Source of the DNA: Halorubrum sp. BOL3-1
GTDB taxonomy: Archaea > Halobacteriota > Halobacteria > Halobacteriales > Haloferacaceae
Length of the DNA stretch: 64,000 bases
Reading direction: 5' to 3'
NCBI RefSeq assembly: GCF_004114375.1
Contig: NZ_CP034692.1
Span: 744,001 to 808,000 of the forward strand
The stretch's first letter is position 1. Each line of letters starts with the position of its first letter. Shown here in pieces: positions 26,050 to 34,962 of the stretch. The notes beneath the pieces are model-generated. The model worked only from the letters and a program-made list of their open reading frames with translations. It had not been told where the DNA came from and made no database searches. The position numbers and the translations under genes are program-made.

Positions 26050-28782
26050 ATGTCCGACCGCATTTCGGTTCTCCTCGTCGACGACGACCCGGATCTCCTC
26101 GCGGTCACGGCCTCGTACCTCGAACGCGAGGACGATCGGATCGCGGTCGAGACCGCTGAGGACGCGGCGACGGGGCTTGAGGCGCTCGACGAGTGCGACG
26201 TCGAGTGCGTGGTCTCCGACTACGAGATGCCCGGCGGGGACGGACTCGAATTCTTACAGGTGGTCCGCGAGCGCGACCCTGATCTCCCTTTCATCCTCCA
26301 CACGGGAAGAGGGTCTGAGGAGATCGCGAGCGAGGCCATCTCCGCCGGCGTGACCGACTACATCCAGAAGCGCGGCGGGACCGAGCGGTACGAGCGGCTG
26401 GCGAACCGGGTCGTCGAGGCCGTCGAGAAGTGCCGTGCGGAGCGGGACGCCGACCGGATGCGGCGGCAGCTGGAGGCGATTGCCGACCACTCGCGGGACG
26501 CGATTCTCACCGTCGACGACGACGGCACGATTCGGTTCGCGAACCCGGCCGTCGAGCGGCTGTTCGGATACGCGCCCGGCGAACTCGTGGGCGAACCGTT
26601 GGCGACGCTGACCCCCCGACGGAACGGCGACGAGCTTCTCGACACGCTGGAACGCCACCTCGATGTCGCCGCCGACGAGGGCGACGGCGCCTCGGTCGAG
26701 CTCTCCGGACGGCACCGCGACGGGAGCAAGCTCGCCCTCTCCGTCTCCTTCGGCGAGTTCGAACGGGACGGCGAACGTCGGTTCGTCGGGATCTCCCGGG
26801 ATGTCACGGAGCGCGAGCGACACCGAGCGTTCGTCGAACACTCAAGCGACGTCGTCGCAGCGCTCGACGCGGACGGGACGTTCCAGTACGTGAGCCCCTC
26901 CGCCGAACGGATCTTGGGGCACGACCCCGAGGAACTCGTCGGCGAGAACGCGTTCTCGTACGTCCACCCCGACGACCGCGAGGCCGTCGTCGAGACCTTC
27001 GAGGAGTCGGCGGACGGCGACTCGTCGACCGGGTCGGAGTCGTCGACGAGGTCGGTCGAGTACCGGGTTCGGTGTGCCGACGGCGGCCATCGGTGGGTCG
27101 AGTCCGTCGGGAACAGCTGGCTCGACGACAACGCCATCGGGGGGTACGTGGTCAACACCCGCGACATCTCCGACCGCAAGGAGCGCGAGCAGACGCTGGC
27201 GCGGCTCCGCGAGTGGACGCGGGAACTCAACTACGCCCGGACGGTCGACGAGACGGCACAGCTGGCGGTCGACGCGGTCGACGACCTGGTCGACGCCGGC
27301 CTGAGCGGGATCCACCTGCGCAGCGACGACGGCGACCGGCTCGAACCGGTCGCGCTCGGCGATTCGGTGCCCATGCTGTTCGACGAGCAGCCGACCTACG
27401 AGCGGGGCGCGCCGCCCGGGACGCGGGCCGCCCTCGTGTGGGAGGCGTTCCGCGGCGACGGGTCGATCGTCATCGACGAGGTCTCGACGTACGAGCCGTT
27501 GGCGGAGGAGACGCCGGCCGAAAGCCTCGTGTTGCGACCGGTCGGCGACCACGGACTGTTCGTCGTCTCCGCCCCGACGGCTCACGAGTTCACCGACACC
27601 GACGTCCTCGTCGCCGGGATCCTCTCAGAGCATCTGGAGGCCGCGCTCGACCGCGCGGAGCGGGAGCGGCGGCTGGAGCAGCTCCACGGCGCGACCCGGA
27701 CCCTCGTCCGGGCGGAGTCGCGAGAGGAGATCGCCCAGCGGGCGGTCGAGGCGGCCGAGGACGTGCTCGGCTTTTCGGTCGTCACCGTCCGGATCCACGA
27801 CCCGGACGCCGGCGGGCTCGTTCCGGCGGCCGTCTCCGAGTTCACTGAGGAGCTGTTGCCCGAACGCGAGACGTTCACGCCCGACGGCGGGAGCCTCAAC
27901 TGGAGGGCGTTCGAGGCGGGAGAGGTCCGCACCTACGACGATATCAGGGAGACGGACGCGCTCGACGCCGACACCCCCCTCCGGAGTCTCATGATCCTCC
28001 CGGTCGGGGAGTTCGGGACCCTCTCGGTCGGCAAGACGGAGCCGGAGGTGTTCGACGGGACCGACGAGTTCCTCGCGCGGATCCTCGCGACCGCGGTCGA
28101 GACCGCGTTCCAGGCCGCGGAGCGGACCCGGCGCCTCCACGAGCGGAGCAGGGAGCTGGAGCGACAGAACGACCGGCTGGAGGAGTTCGCCAGCGTCGTC
28201 TCTCACGACCTCCGGAATCCCCTCAACGTCGCGCAGGGGCGGGTCGAGCTCGCCGCGGAGGAGTGCGGCTCGGAGCACCTCGACGCCGCCGTCACGGCCC
28301 ACGAGCGAATGGAGGCGCTGATCGACGACCTGCTCGTGCTGGCGCGCGAGGGCGAGACGGTGAGCGAGACCGACCCGGTCCGAGTCGCAGACGCCGTCCG
28401 CGGATGCTGGTCGACCGTCGACACGGCGGACGCCGTCCTCTCCGTCGAGACCGACCTGACCCTGCGAGCCGACGAGAGCCGGCTCCGACAGCTGTTAGAG
28501 AACCTGATCCGCAACGCGGTCGAACACGGCGGGGACGACGTGACGATCACCGCCGGCGCGCTCGACGGCGGCTTCTACGTGGCGGACGACGGACCGGGAA
28601 TCCCCGCGAACGAGCGGGACGCGGTGTTCGACGCCGGCTACTCGACCTCGGAGTCGGGAACGGGGTTCGGACTCCGGATCGTCGAACAGGTGGCCGACGC
28701 CCACGGGTGGGAGGTGCGCGCCGTCGAGAGCGAAGCGGGCGGAGCGCGGTTCGAGGTCACCGGCGTCGAGTCCGCGGCCTGA
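26050..28782 (+). CDS. Receiver-PAS-GAF hybrid sensor histidine kinase
   Basis: 910 residues from the ATG at 26050 (MSDRISVLLVDDDPDLL); a GTG nine bases upstream is less likely. Order: intact receiver domain (acidic D11-D12-D13, phosphoacceptor D57 in VVSDYEMPGGDG), two PAS domains (about 140-260 and 265-380), two GAF domains (about 395-530 and 555-690), HisKA (FASVVSHDLRNPLNVAQG) and HATPase (NAVEHG, DDGPGIP, GTGFGLRIV). No membrane segments. It resembles the kinase at 11-14 kb in receiver, HisKA and HATPase but keeps the phosphoacceptor Asp. A TATAATA box lies about 30 bases upstream (near 26020). Confidence 0.9.
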   Translation: MSDRISVLLVDDDPDLLAVTASYLEREDDRIAVETAEDAATGLEALDECDVECVVSDYEMPGGDGLEFLQVVRERDPDLPFILHTGRGSEEIASEAISAGVTDYIQKRGGTERYERLANRVVEAVEKCRAERDADRMRRQLEAIADHSRDAILTVDDDGTIRFANPAVERLFGYAPGELVGEPLATLTPRRNGDELLDTLERHLDVAADEGDGASVELSGRHRDGSKLALSVSFGEFERDGERRFVGISRDVTERERHRAFVEHSSDVVAALDADGTFQYVSPSAERILGHDPEELVGENAFSYVHPDDREAVVETFEESADGDSSTGSESSTRSVEYRVRCADGGHRWVESVGNSWLDDNAIGGYVVNTRDISDRKEREQTLARLREWTRELNYARTVDETAQLAVDAVDDLVDAGLSGIHLRSDDGDRLEPVALGDSVPMLFDEQPTYERGAPPGTRAALVWEAFRGDGSIVIDEVSTYEPLAEETPAESLVLRPVGDHGLFVVSAPTAHEFTDTDVLVAGILSEHLEAALDRAERERRLEQLHGATRTLVRAESREEIAQRAVEAAEDVLGFSVVTVRIHDPDAGGLVPAAVSEFTEELLPERETFTPDGGSLNWRAFEAGEVRTYDDIRETDALDADTPLRSLMILPVGEFGTLSVGKTEPEVFDGTDEFLARILATAVETAFQAAERTRRLHERSRELERQNDRLEEFASVVSHDLRNPLNVAQGRVELAAEECGSEHLDAAVTAHERMEALIDDLLVLAREGETVSETDPVRVADAVRGCWSTVDTADAVLSVETDLTLRADESRLRQLLENLIRNAVEHGGDDVTITAGALDGGFYVADDGPGIPANERDAVFDAGYSTSESGTGFGLRIVEQVADAHGWEVRAVESEAGGARFEVTGVESAA

Positions 28783-28824
28783 TCGTCTCGGACCCGACGG
28801 TGACGGGCCCGACCGAGGAGTCGA

Positions 28825-29592
28825 TCAGTCCCGGGTGACCAGTTCGACCTCGTGGCCGTCCTGGTCTTTCGTGAACGCGTAGTTGTGGTCGCAGGACGCG
28901 GGGTCGCGGTACTCCGGCGCCTCGCGGGTCACGAGCGCGTCCCAGGCGTCGTCGAGGTCGTCGACGCGCACCGCGACGTGGCCCCAGGCGTCGCCCATCG
29001 TGTACTCGCGGCCGTCGTAGTTGTACGTGAGTTCGAGCTCCATCGCCTCCTTCGGAGCGTCCTCGGGGGCCACGAAGTAGTTCGAGAAGGTGTCCGCCTC
29101 CCAGCGGCCGGGCACCTCGGCGTACTCGAACTTGCGGGTCCAGTAGCCGAGCGCCTCGTCGGCGTCCTCAACGCGGATCATCGCGTGGTCGATGCTCCAC
29201 TTCGCGCCGTAGTCGCGCTTGACGATCTCGATCTCGTGGCCGTCCGGGTCCGTCACGAACGCGTAGCGGTTCCCGCAGGACTCGGGGTCCCGGTAGTCCT
29301 CGACGCCCTCCTCCATCAGCCGGTCGTACGACTCCTGGAGCGCGTCCTCGGGGACGCGGACCGCGATGTGGCCCCACGCGTCGCCGACGTCGTAGGTCCG
29401 GCCGTCGTGGTTGTACGTGAGCTCGAGGAGGGCGCCGTCCTCGTGGACGTCCTCGGGACCGAGGAAGACGTTGGTGAACGTGTCGGCCTCCCAGCGGCCC
29501 TTCTCTTCGTAGTTCAGGTACGTCTGGTACCAGTCGAGGCTCTCGTCTAAGTCCTCGACGCGGATCATTACGTGATCGGGCGTTCCGTCCAT
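28825..29592 (-). CDS. Tandem VOC-domain protein, glyoxalase I-like
   Basis: 255 residues from MDGTPDHVMIRVEDLDESLDWY (ATG at 29592). It consists of two ~125-residue halves clearly derived from each other: GRWEADTFTNVFLGPED in the first matches GRWEADTFSNYFVAPED in the second, and GDAWGHIAVRV matches GDAWGHVAVRV. Each half has the His and Glu ligands of glyoxalase I (HVMIRV, LLELTYNHDG, WGHIAVRV, HEIEIV). Glyoxalase I needs two VOC units per site, so a fused pair can form a whole enzyme. The thiol cofactor in haloarchaea (often gamma-glutamylcysteine) is not shown by sequence. Confidence 0.87.
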   Translation of the reverse strand: MDGTPDHVMIRVEDLDESLDWYQTYLNYEEKGRWEADTFTNVFLGPEDVHEDGALLELTYNHDGRTYDVGDAWGHIAVRVPEDALQESYDRLMEEGVEDYRDPESCGNRYAFVTDPDGHEIEIVKRDYGAKWSIDHAMIRVEDADEALGYWTRKFEYAEVPGRWEADTFSNYFVAPEDAPKEAMELELTYNYDGREYTMGDAWGHVAVRVDDLDDAWDALVTREAPEYRDPASCDHNYAFTKDQDGHEVELVTRD

Positions 29593-29733
29593 GCGAGAAC
29601 GATCGCCCGCTCGGGTCAAAAGCGTACTGAAGCCCGAACCCGACGAGTCGCTACCGACCCACGAGCCGGGGTCACCGAACCGCTGTCAACCGCGGGTCGA
29701 TAGGCACTTGTCGCCGGGCGGCGACCCCGAGAC

Positions 29734-30174
29734 ATGGACGCTACGGCCACGACGTATCTCCCGTACGCGCTGCTCGCCATGGGCGCATACGCGCTCGTCT
29801 CCCCGCTGATGCGCGTCGCAACGACCGGGCCAAACGCGATCCCGAGCGACGTCGCCGTCGTCGTGTCGAACGCTCTGCTCATCGCCATGGCTGTCACCGT
29901 GATCGCGTACACCGGACAGGGGTTCACGACGCACCTCGCCTCCCCGAAGTTGGCGCACGTCCTCGCGGCGGGCTTCTTCCTCGGGGTCGGGATCCTCGCG
30001 CTGTACCGGTCGCTCTCCTTGGGTCCCGTGAGCGTCGTGACGCCCATCTTCGCGATGTTCCTCGTCTTCTCGTCGGTGATCGGCTTCCTCTTTTTAGGCG
30101 AGTCGTTCACCCTTCGGAAGGGACTCGGAATCGCCTTCGCCGCCGCGGCGGTGTACCTCGTGTCGGGGACGTAA
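29734..30174 (+). CDS. Half-size EamA/DMT-family membrane protein
   Basis: 146 residues with about five hydrophobic segments: one EamA repeat rather than the two of typical 10-segment drug/metabolite transporters. AAGFFLGVGILALYRSLSLGPVSVVTPIFAMFLVFSSVIGFLFLGE, read in segments near 85-125, has the R-x-L-x-x-G-P-x-S-x-V-x-P-I and G-E-x-F-x-x-x-K features of the family. It must dimerise if it transports. Its end lies just before the decayed TnpB element. Confidence 0.82.
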   Translation: MDATATTYLPYALLAMGAYALVSPLMRVATTGPNAIPSDVAVVVSNALLIAMAVTVIAYTGQGFTTHLASPKLAHVLAAGFFLGVGILALYRSLSLGPVSVVTPIFAMFLVFSSVIGFLFLGESFTLRKGLGIAFAAAAVYLVSGT

Positions 30175-30228
30175 ACTACCCCACCCTACTCGCTCACGGC
30201 TTCACCGTTCGCTTCGTTGAGGGTGTCG

Positions 30229-30274
30229 TCAGAAGCGGAGCTTCTGACTGCTAACCAGAACCTTCGGTTCTGGT
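30229..30274 (-). ncRNA. Candidate omega-RNA 3' hairpins of the TnpB element
   Basis: On the tnpB strand the stop codon is embedded between two perfect stem-loops of 9 and 8 bp with 3-base loops (30254-30274 and 30229-30247). In active IS605-family elements this region forms the scaffold of the guide RNA. Whether it is still transcribed here is unknown, because the protein is broken. Confidence 0.4.
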
Positions 30275-31526
30275 GATGGGGCTTTCGCGTGGACTCCCGT
30301 TCTGGCCGCCATCGGCGGCGGGCGAATACTCGCCGTTCACGTTCAACGTCCCGCGATTCAGGTGCACGTTTACGGGTGCGCCTCCGCCCGACGACTTTCG
30401 CGCCGAGCGGAGATACTTCAGCCCAATATTCTTCGCCGCGTTGTAGTCCGCGTGGGGTGAGTACCCACACTTCCGGCACTCGAACACGTCCTGCCCGTCC
30501 GAAGTCGGCCGGTTGTTCTCATGGGTAAATCCGCACTCGGAGCACCGTTGAGTGGTATAGGTGGGACCCACTTGTTCGACCGAGATACCGACTACTTCGC
30601 ATTTGTACTCGACATACTCGAACAGGCGTCGGAACGCCCACGCGTGGAACTTCTTCGCGTTGGGCATCCGCTCACGAATCCCAGTCGGGTTCTCGAACGC
30701 GATCACGTCACAGCCGGACTCGACGGCCTCGGAGACGAGTTCCTTCGAGACCGTATGGAAAAAGTGGTCGTAGCGATCCGTCTCAGTACGTCCGACCGAC
30801 TGGATAGTTTCGTGGGCGGCCCGCGTTCCACGTTGGTAGAGCGACCCGCGTCGTCTCTCGAACTCGCGGTGCCAATGGTTCAACTCCGCCCCGTTCCAGA
30901 ACTCGCCTGTCGAAGTGACGGCGACGTTTTCGATGCCGAGGTCAACGCCGAGGACTGTGCTGTGCCCGTCGTTGCCGTCGTCGGTAGTCTCGGACTCCAC
31001 GTCCGCCTTTGTTCGGACGTGAAGGTAGAATTCGCCGTCGCGGTAGTGTAGTTCCCCGCCGGTCACTTCGTAGTCGTCGTTGAATAGGTACTTCGAGTGG
31101 GGCGTCTCGCGGCTCTCGTCGGGAAGAACGTATTCGGCCGTGATGCGGTCCTTCGACGGTCGAGAGTGTCGCGTGATCGTCGTTGAACGTCGCACATCGC
31201 TTGTCGTAGACGAGCGTCGGCGCTGTAAAGTGCGGCTTTCCCGCATAGTTACCTTGCTTCCAGCGAGCGATAACGCTCTGGACGGCGTCGGCTGCCCTGT
31301 TGCGAGCGTTCTGGACGAGGTTCGCTTAGAGTCGCGTTTCGGCCCGCACTTCGTCGTAGGTTTCGCGTTGAAGTTCGGCTTTACTCGTGGTCTTGTACTC
31401 GCCTTGCCACGCGTGGTCAACGACGTAGTTGGCGCCCCACAGGAACTCGGAGATGGTTTCGTGGAGGAGGTCGGCGTCGCTGTCGGTCACGTTGAGTTTG
31501 ACGGGAACGGTACGACGTACCTCCAT
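30251..31526 (-). pseudogene. TnpB (IS605 OrfB) RNA-guided nuclease, inactivated
   Basis: The start MEVRRTVPVKLNVTDSDADLLHETI is at 31526. An in-frame TAA at 31326-31328 follows VRAETRL, where related proteins read on ([14 protein letters not shown] follows in the same frame). Further on, one extra base near 31145-31151 shifts the frame before AEYVLPDES. After that the RuvC-like nuclease is intact: [11 protein letters not shown] (first Asp), FENPTG region Glu, the zinc finger CSECGFTHENNRP ... CRKCGY, and HADYNAAKNI (last Asp). So one stop and one frameshift kill an otherwise complete ~420-residue TnpB. Confidence 0.88.
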
Positions 31527-31626
31527 CCGTGTTTCAGACGTAGCTTTGTGTTTCTATTATAGTAACGGTCGATAGGGAGTTAACCAGCCATCGAGCGTGG
31601 TTAGTGACGTTTCGTGTCGGCTTCCT

Positions 31627-31669
31627 CTCCGACCTACTCGCTCGCTACGCTCGCTCCCTGAGGTCGGAG
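31627..31669. other. Long inverted repeat after the permease gene
   Basis: CTCCGACCT (31627-31635) and AGGTCGGAG (31661-31669) form a 9-bp stem around a GC-rich self-complementary stretch (CTCGCTCGCTACGCTCGCTC). It lies 41 bases past the end of the minus-strand permease gene, so it could shape the transcript 3' end, or it may be the far border of the TnpB element. Confidence 0.4.
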
Positions 31670-31709
31670 GTTCCACCTTGTATTACGCTGACGCCGAGAT
31701 GACCGCCGT

Positions 31710-33917
31710 TCACGCGTCGGTCTCCGGGCCGCCGTCGTCGCCCGCGCTCGCCACCGCCACATCGCCGTCCGTCCGCTCCGCGGCGCGCTCCGCGAGCGCC
31801 CGTCGCGCTCCGCTATCGACCTCGTCCCGGTCGCTCAGCCCGAGGCAGACGAGTCCTCGGCCGACGGTCGCGTCGAGCAGGGCGGTCTCCACGTCGCCGT
31901 CGACGACCACGCGGGCGTCGTACTCGTCCGGATCGAGTCCCGCGCGCTCCCCGACCGCGGCGATCGCCGCCTCGCCGCGCTCGACGGGGTCGGCGTCCGC
32001 GTCGTCGGCCGCCGGCCGGACGTTGAGGAGCGTCGGTCGCCCGCCGTCCGCGGACGCGAACTCGACCGCCCGCCTCGCCGCGACCGGGGCGTTCGGCCCG
32101 TCGCCGACGAGCGCGACCGTGCCGCCCGACGGCGACGCGCCGAGACCGGCGAGCGTCACGTCGCACGGCGCGGCGGCGAGCACCGGGTCGACGTTCGAGC
32201 CGAACCCGAACGGCCCGCCGGTGAACGACCCCTTCCAGCCCAACACCGCGTGGTCGGCGTCCGCGTCGCGCACCGCGTCGAGGATCGCGTCGCCGACATC
32301 GGGGGCGACGACGGCCCGGGTCTCCAGACGCACGTCCATCTCCGTCGCGATCTCCTCGGTCGCCGCCAGCAGCTCCCGCTGGTGGTCCAGCCGGGCGGCC
32401 GCGACGTTCTGCCGGTCGGGATCGCCGGCGACCCGCAGCACGTTCGTCGCCACGAGCGTCGGGACGGCGTCGTCGTCGGCGTTCTCGCGGGCGCTCGCCG
32501 CCGCCAGTCGGATGAGTCCCCGCTGGGTGTCGGGGTTCGAGACGGGGACGACGACGGTGTACGCCGACGACGGCCCGCGGTTGAGGGCCTCGTCGAGGAA
32601 CCCGGACTCCATCGCGTCGCCGCGGGCGTAGGCCGCGTACCAGACGACGCCGAGCGCGACGACGCCGATGCCGACGAGCTGGACGACCCGATCCATCTGC
32701 CAGATCACGACGCCGGTCATGACGACGCCGAGGATCGGTACGGCGGGATACAGAGGACCGGGGACCGCGAAGTCGGGGTCGTACTCCGGCGGGTCGGCCC
32801 GGCGGAAGACGACGAGCGAGACGTGGACGAGCGCGTACGACACGAGGAAGCTGAAGCTCGCCACCTCGGCGAGCAGCGCGACGATCGCCTCGACTTCCAG
32901 TCCGAGCGCGACGAGGAGGCCCGTCACGCCGCCCGTCGCGAGGATGGCGCGGTGCGGGGTGTCGAACCGGTCGTGGGTGACGTTCAGCCAGTCGCTCATC
33001 AGCCCGTCGCGGCCCATCGCGAAGATCACGCGCGACGCCGCGAGGATGGAGGAGTTGGAGCTGGAGATGGCCGCGATCACCGCCGCGAACACGATCGCGA
33101 CGACGCCGGCTGACCCCATGTACACGACCGCAACCTCCGAGACCGGGACGAGCGATCCGCCGAGCTGCTGGTACGGGATCACGCCGGTCGAGACGAGCAT
33201 CACGACGACGTACAGGAGCGTGACCGACACGACGGACAGCACCATCGTCAGCGGGATCAGCTTCCCGGGCTTTTTCACCTCGCCGGCGACGGTCGCGATG
33301 ATCTCGAAGCCGAGGAAGGTGACGAAAACGGTGCCGGTGGTGGCGAGGACGCCGCCGGCGCCCGTCGGTGCGAAGTCGGCGAGGTTCGCGGTGTCGATGA
33401 AGAACAGCCCGAGACCGGTGTACACGAGGACGATCGCAAGCTCCGTCCCGATCATCACGTTCTGCGCGCCGCTCGACTCCTCGGTGCCGTAGTAGTTCAC
33501 GCCGGTGATGAGCATCAGCCCGAGGAGTCCGAAGGCGACGATGAGCGTCCGGCCGTTCAGGCCTGGGATCGGCTCGACGATGTACTGGCCGAACCCGATC
33601 ATGTAGAAGGCGCTCGCGAACATCAGCCCGGTCCACATCCCCCAGCCGACGACGCTTCCGAAGAGGCTCCCGAGCCCGCGGTTCACGTAGTGGTAGCTCC
33701 CGCCGGCGATCGGCATCCCGGTCGCGAGCTCCGCGAGCGAGAGCGCGGCCAAGAGCGCGACGAACCCCGCGATAGCGAAGGAGATCGAGCTCGCCGGCCC
33801 GGCGCCCTCGGCCGCGATTCCGGGGAGGATGAAGATGCCGGCACCGATCATCGTGCCGCCCCCGAGCGTCATCGCCTCGACGAATCCGAGGTTGCGTTCG
33901 AGCTCGCTCTCGCTCAC
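31710..33917 (-). CDS. APC-family amino-acid permease fused to two UspA domains
   Basis: 735 residues. The first ~430 form an APC permease with about 12 membrane segments. Its TM1 signature GGGTMIGAGIFILPG (about 18-32) is the unwound substrate-binding helix of amino-acid/polyamine/cation transporters, and FLGFEIIATVAGEVKKPGK marks TM6. After a short linker two cytoplasmic Usp-like domains follow (about 455-595, TVVVPVSNPDTQRGLIRLA; and about 600-725, GTVALVGDGPNAPVAARRA). Such fusions are frequent in haloarchaea and are thought to gate transport by nucleotide binding. It is divergent from another UspA gene. Confidence 0.9.
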   Translation of the reverse strand: MSESELERNLGFVEAMTLGGGTMIGAGIFILPGIAAEGAGPASSISFAIAGFVALLAALSLAELATGMPIAGGSYHYVNRGLGSLFGSVVGWGMWTGLMFASAFYMIGFGQYIVEPIPGLNGRTLIVAFGLLGLMLITGVNYYGTEESSGAQNVMIGTELAIVLVYTGLGLFFIDTANLADFAPTGAGGVLATTGTVFVTFLGFEIIATVAGEVKKPGKLIPLTMVLSVVSVTLLYVVVMLVSTGVIPYQQLGGSLVPVSEVAVVYMGSAGVVAIVFAAVIAAISSSNSSILAASRVIFAMGRDGLMSDWLNVTHDRFDTPHRAILATGGVTGLLVALGLEVEAIVALLAEVASFSFLVSYALVHVSLVVFRRADPPEYDPDFAVPGPLYPAVPILGVVMTGVVIWQMDRVVQLVGIGVVALGVVWYAAYARGDAMESGFLDEALNRGPSSAYTVVVPVSNPDTQRGLIRLAAASARENADDDAVPTLVATNVLRVAGDPDRQNVAAARLDHQRELLAATEEIATEMDVRLETRAVVAPDVGDAILDAVRDADADHAVLGWKGSFTGGPFGFGSNVDPVLAAAPCDVTLAGLGASPSGGTVALVGDGPNAPVAARRAVEFASADGGRPTLLNVRPAADDADADPVERGEAAIAAVGERAGLDPDEYDARVVVDGDVETALLDATVGRGLVCLGLSDRDEVDSGARRALAERAAERTDGDVAVASAGDDGGPETDA

Positions 33918-34086
33918 GCCGCCACCCGGACCGAGTCGGTTCTCGCGGGCGGCTCGTGTCGATTAGGTCTCACCTTTCAACTCCCGGCACGGCCGAACTT
34001 AACGTCTCGGCCGGTCGCGAGCAGCTGCCGGGAGAACGGCGCCCGCGGGGCGGGGTTTCATGCGCGCCCGGGACGAACGGCCGACC

Positions 34087-34809
34087 ATGATCGAACCCGA
34101 CGGCCGTGAGACGCTCGTGTGGCCGACGGACCTCACGGACCCGACGCCCCCGCCGGACGGCCTCGTCGACCTCCTGGCGACCCACCGACTGGTCGTCTTA
34201 GGGTACTATCCGGTCCCGGACCAGTCGACGCCCGAACAGCTCCGCGCCGACCGGGAGGACGAGGCGGCCGGGGCGGTCGCGTCCGTCGCCGACGCGGTTC
34301 GCGAGCGCGGCGTCGACGTCGAGGAGACCGTCGTGTTCACGCGGGACCACGAGGAGACGATCGACCGGGTCGCGGCCGAACACGGCGCCGACGCGGTGCT
34401 CACGCCCGGGACGGTCCACGAGTCGATCACGCGCGTGTTCGTTCCGGTCCGCGGCGACGGGAACCTCGACCGGATCGTCTCGTTCGTCGCCGGACTCGTG
34501 ACGGGGAGCGACGCCGGGGTGACGCTGTACAACGTTACCGGCTCCGAGGACGCCGCCTCGACCGGCGAGTTCCTCCTCCGGGGAGCGGCCGACCGCCTCG
34601 CGGAGGAGGGAATCGATCGCGACCGGGTCGACTGGACCGTGGAGCGCGGCGGCGACCCGGTCGGAAGCATCCTCGGAGCCGCGACGGACCACGACCTCCT
34701 CGTGATCGGAGAGTCGGAGCCGTCGCTGCGCGAGCGGATCCTCGGCAACGCCGCCGGGGAACTCGTCGACGCCGCGACCCAGCCGGTGGCGGTGGTCCGC
34801 GACGCCTGA
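34087..34809 (+). CDS. Two-domain universal stress protein
   Basis: 240 residues from MIEPDGRETLVWPTDLTDPTPP. It is built of two Usp-like halves: the first (about 1-115) is divergent and lacks a clear nucleotide motif, the second (RVFVPVRGDGNLDRIVSFVAGL onward) is Usp-like and ends LVIGESEPSLRERILGNAAGELVDAATQPVAVV. The phosphate loop G-2x-G-9x-G is not conserved (GESEPSLRERILGNAAGE), so ATP binding is doubtful. It is divergent from the permease-UspA fusion across 169 bases; a shared role in membrane-transport control is likely. Confidence 0.8.
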   Translation: MIEPDGRETLVWPTDLTDPTPPPDGLVDLLATHRLVVLGYYPVPDQSTPEQLRADREDEAAGAVASVADAVRERGVDVEETVVFTRDHEETIDRVAAEHGADAVLTPGTVHESITRVFVPVRGDGNLDRIVSFVAGLVTGSDAGVTLYNVTGSEDAASTGEFLLRGAADRLAEEGIDRDRVDWTVERGGDPVGSILGAATDHDLLVIGESEPSLRERILGNAAGELVDAATQPVAVVRDA

Positions 34810-34962
34810 GCCGTCGGCCGTCGGTGACGCCCGTGCCGGCAGCGGCCGCCCGCGACGAGTCGCTTGGATCCCGTTCGTCTCCGCCGATCACCGGTCGATC
34901 CGGAAACGCCCGCCGCGTGACGAAATCCCTTTAGCCGCCAGCGGAAAAGGGGCTCACCCGTC

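Larger units (their letters stand above)
30185..31570 (-). mobile_element. Decayed IS200/IS605-type element with tnpB only
   Basis: The tnpB pseudogene is followed on its own strand by two strong hairpins (30254-30274, ACCAGAACC/GGTTCTGGT, and 30229-30247, TCAGAAGC/GCTTCTGA) and then a sequence ending near 30185. Such 3' structures fit the right end of IS1341-like elements and the place where their guide RNA (omega RNA) is made. No tnpA is present. The 11-mer CCTACTCGCTC occurs at 30185-30195 and again at 31633-31643 beyond the other side. Exact ends are not determined; the limits given are approximate. Confidence 0.65.

Noticed and set aside
31622-31670. Short CRISPR-like repeats (CTCGCTCGCTACGCTCGCTC)
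   Set aside because: There is a single palindromic block, no spacers and no cas genes; the same GC-rich palindromic wording recurs in haloarchaeal intergenic DNA.
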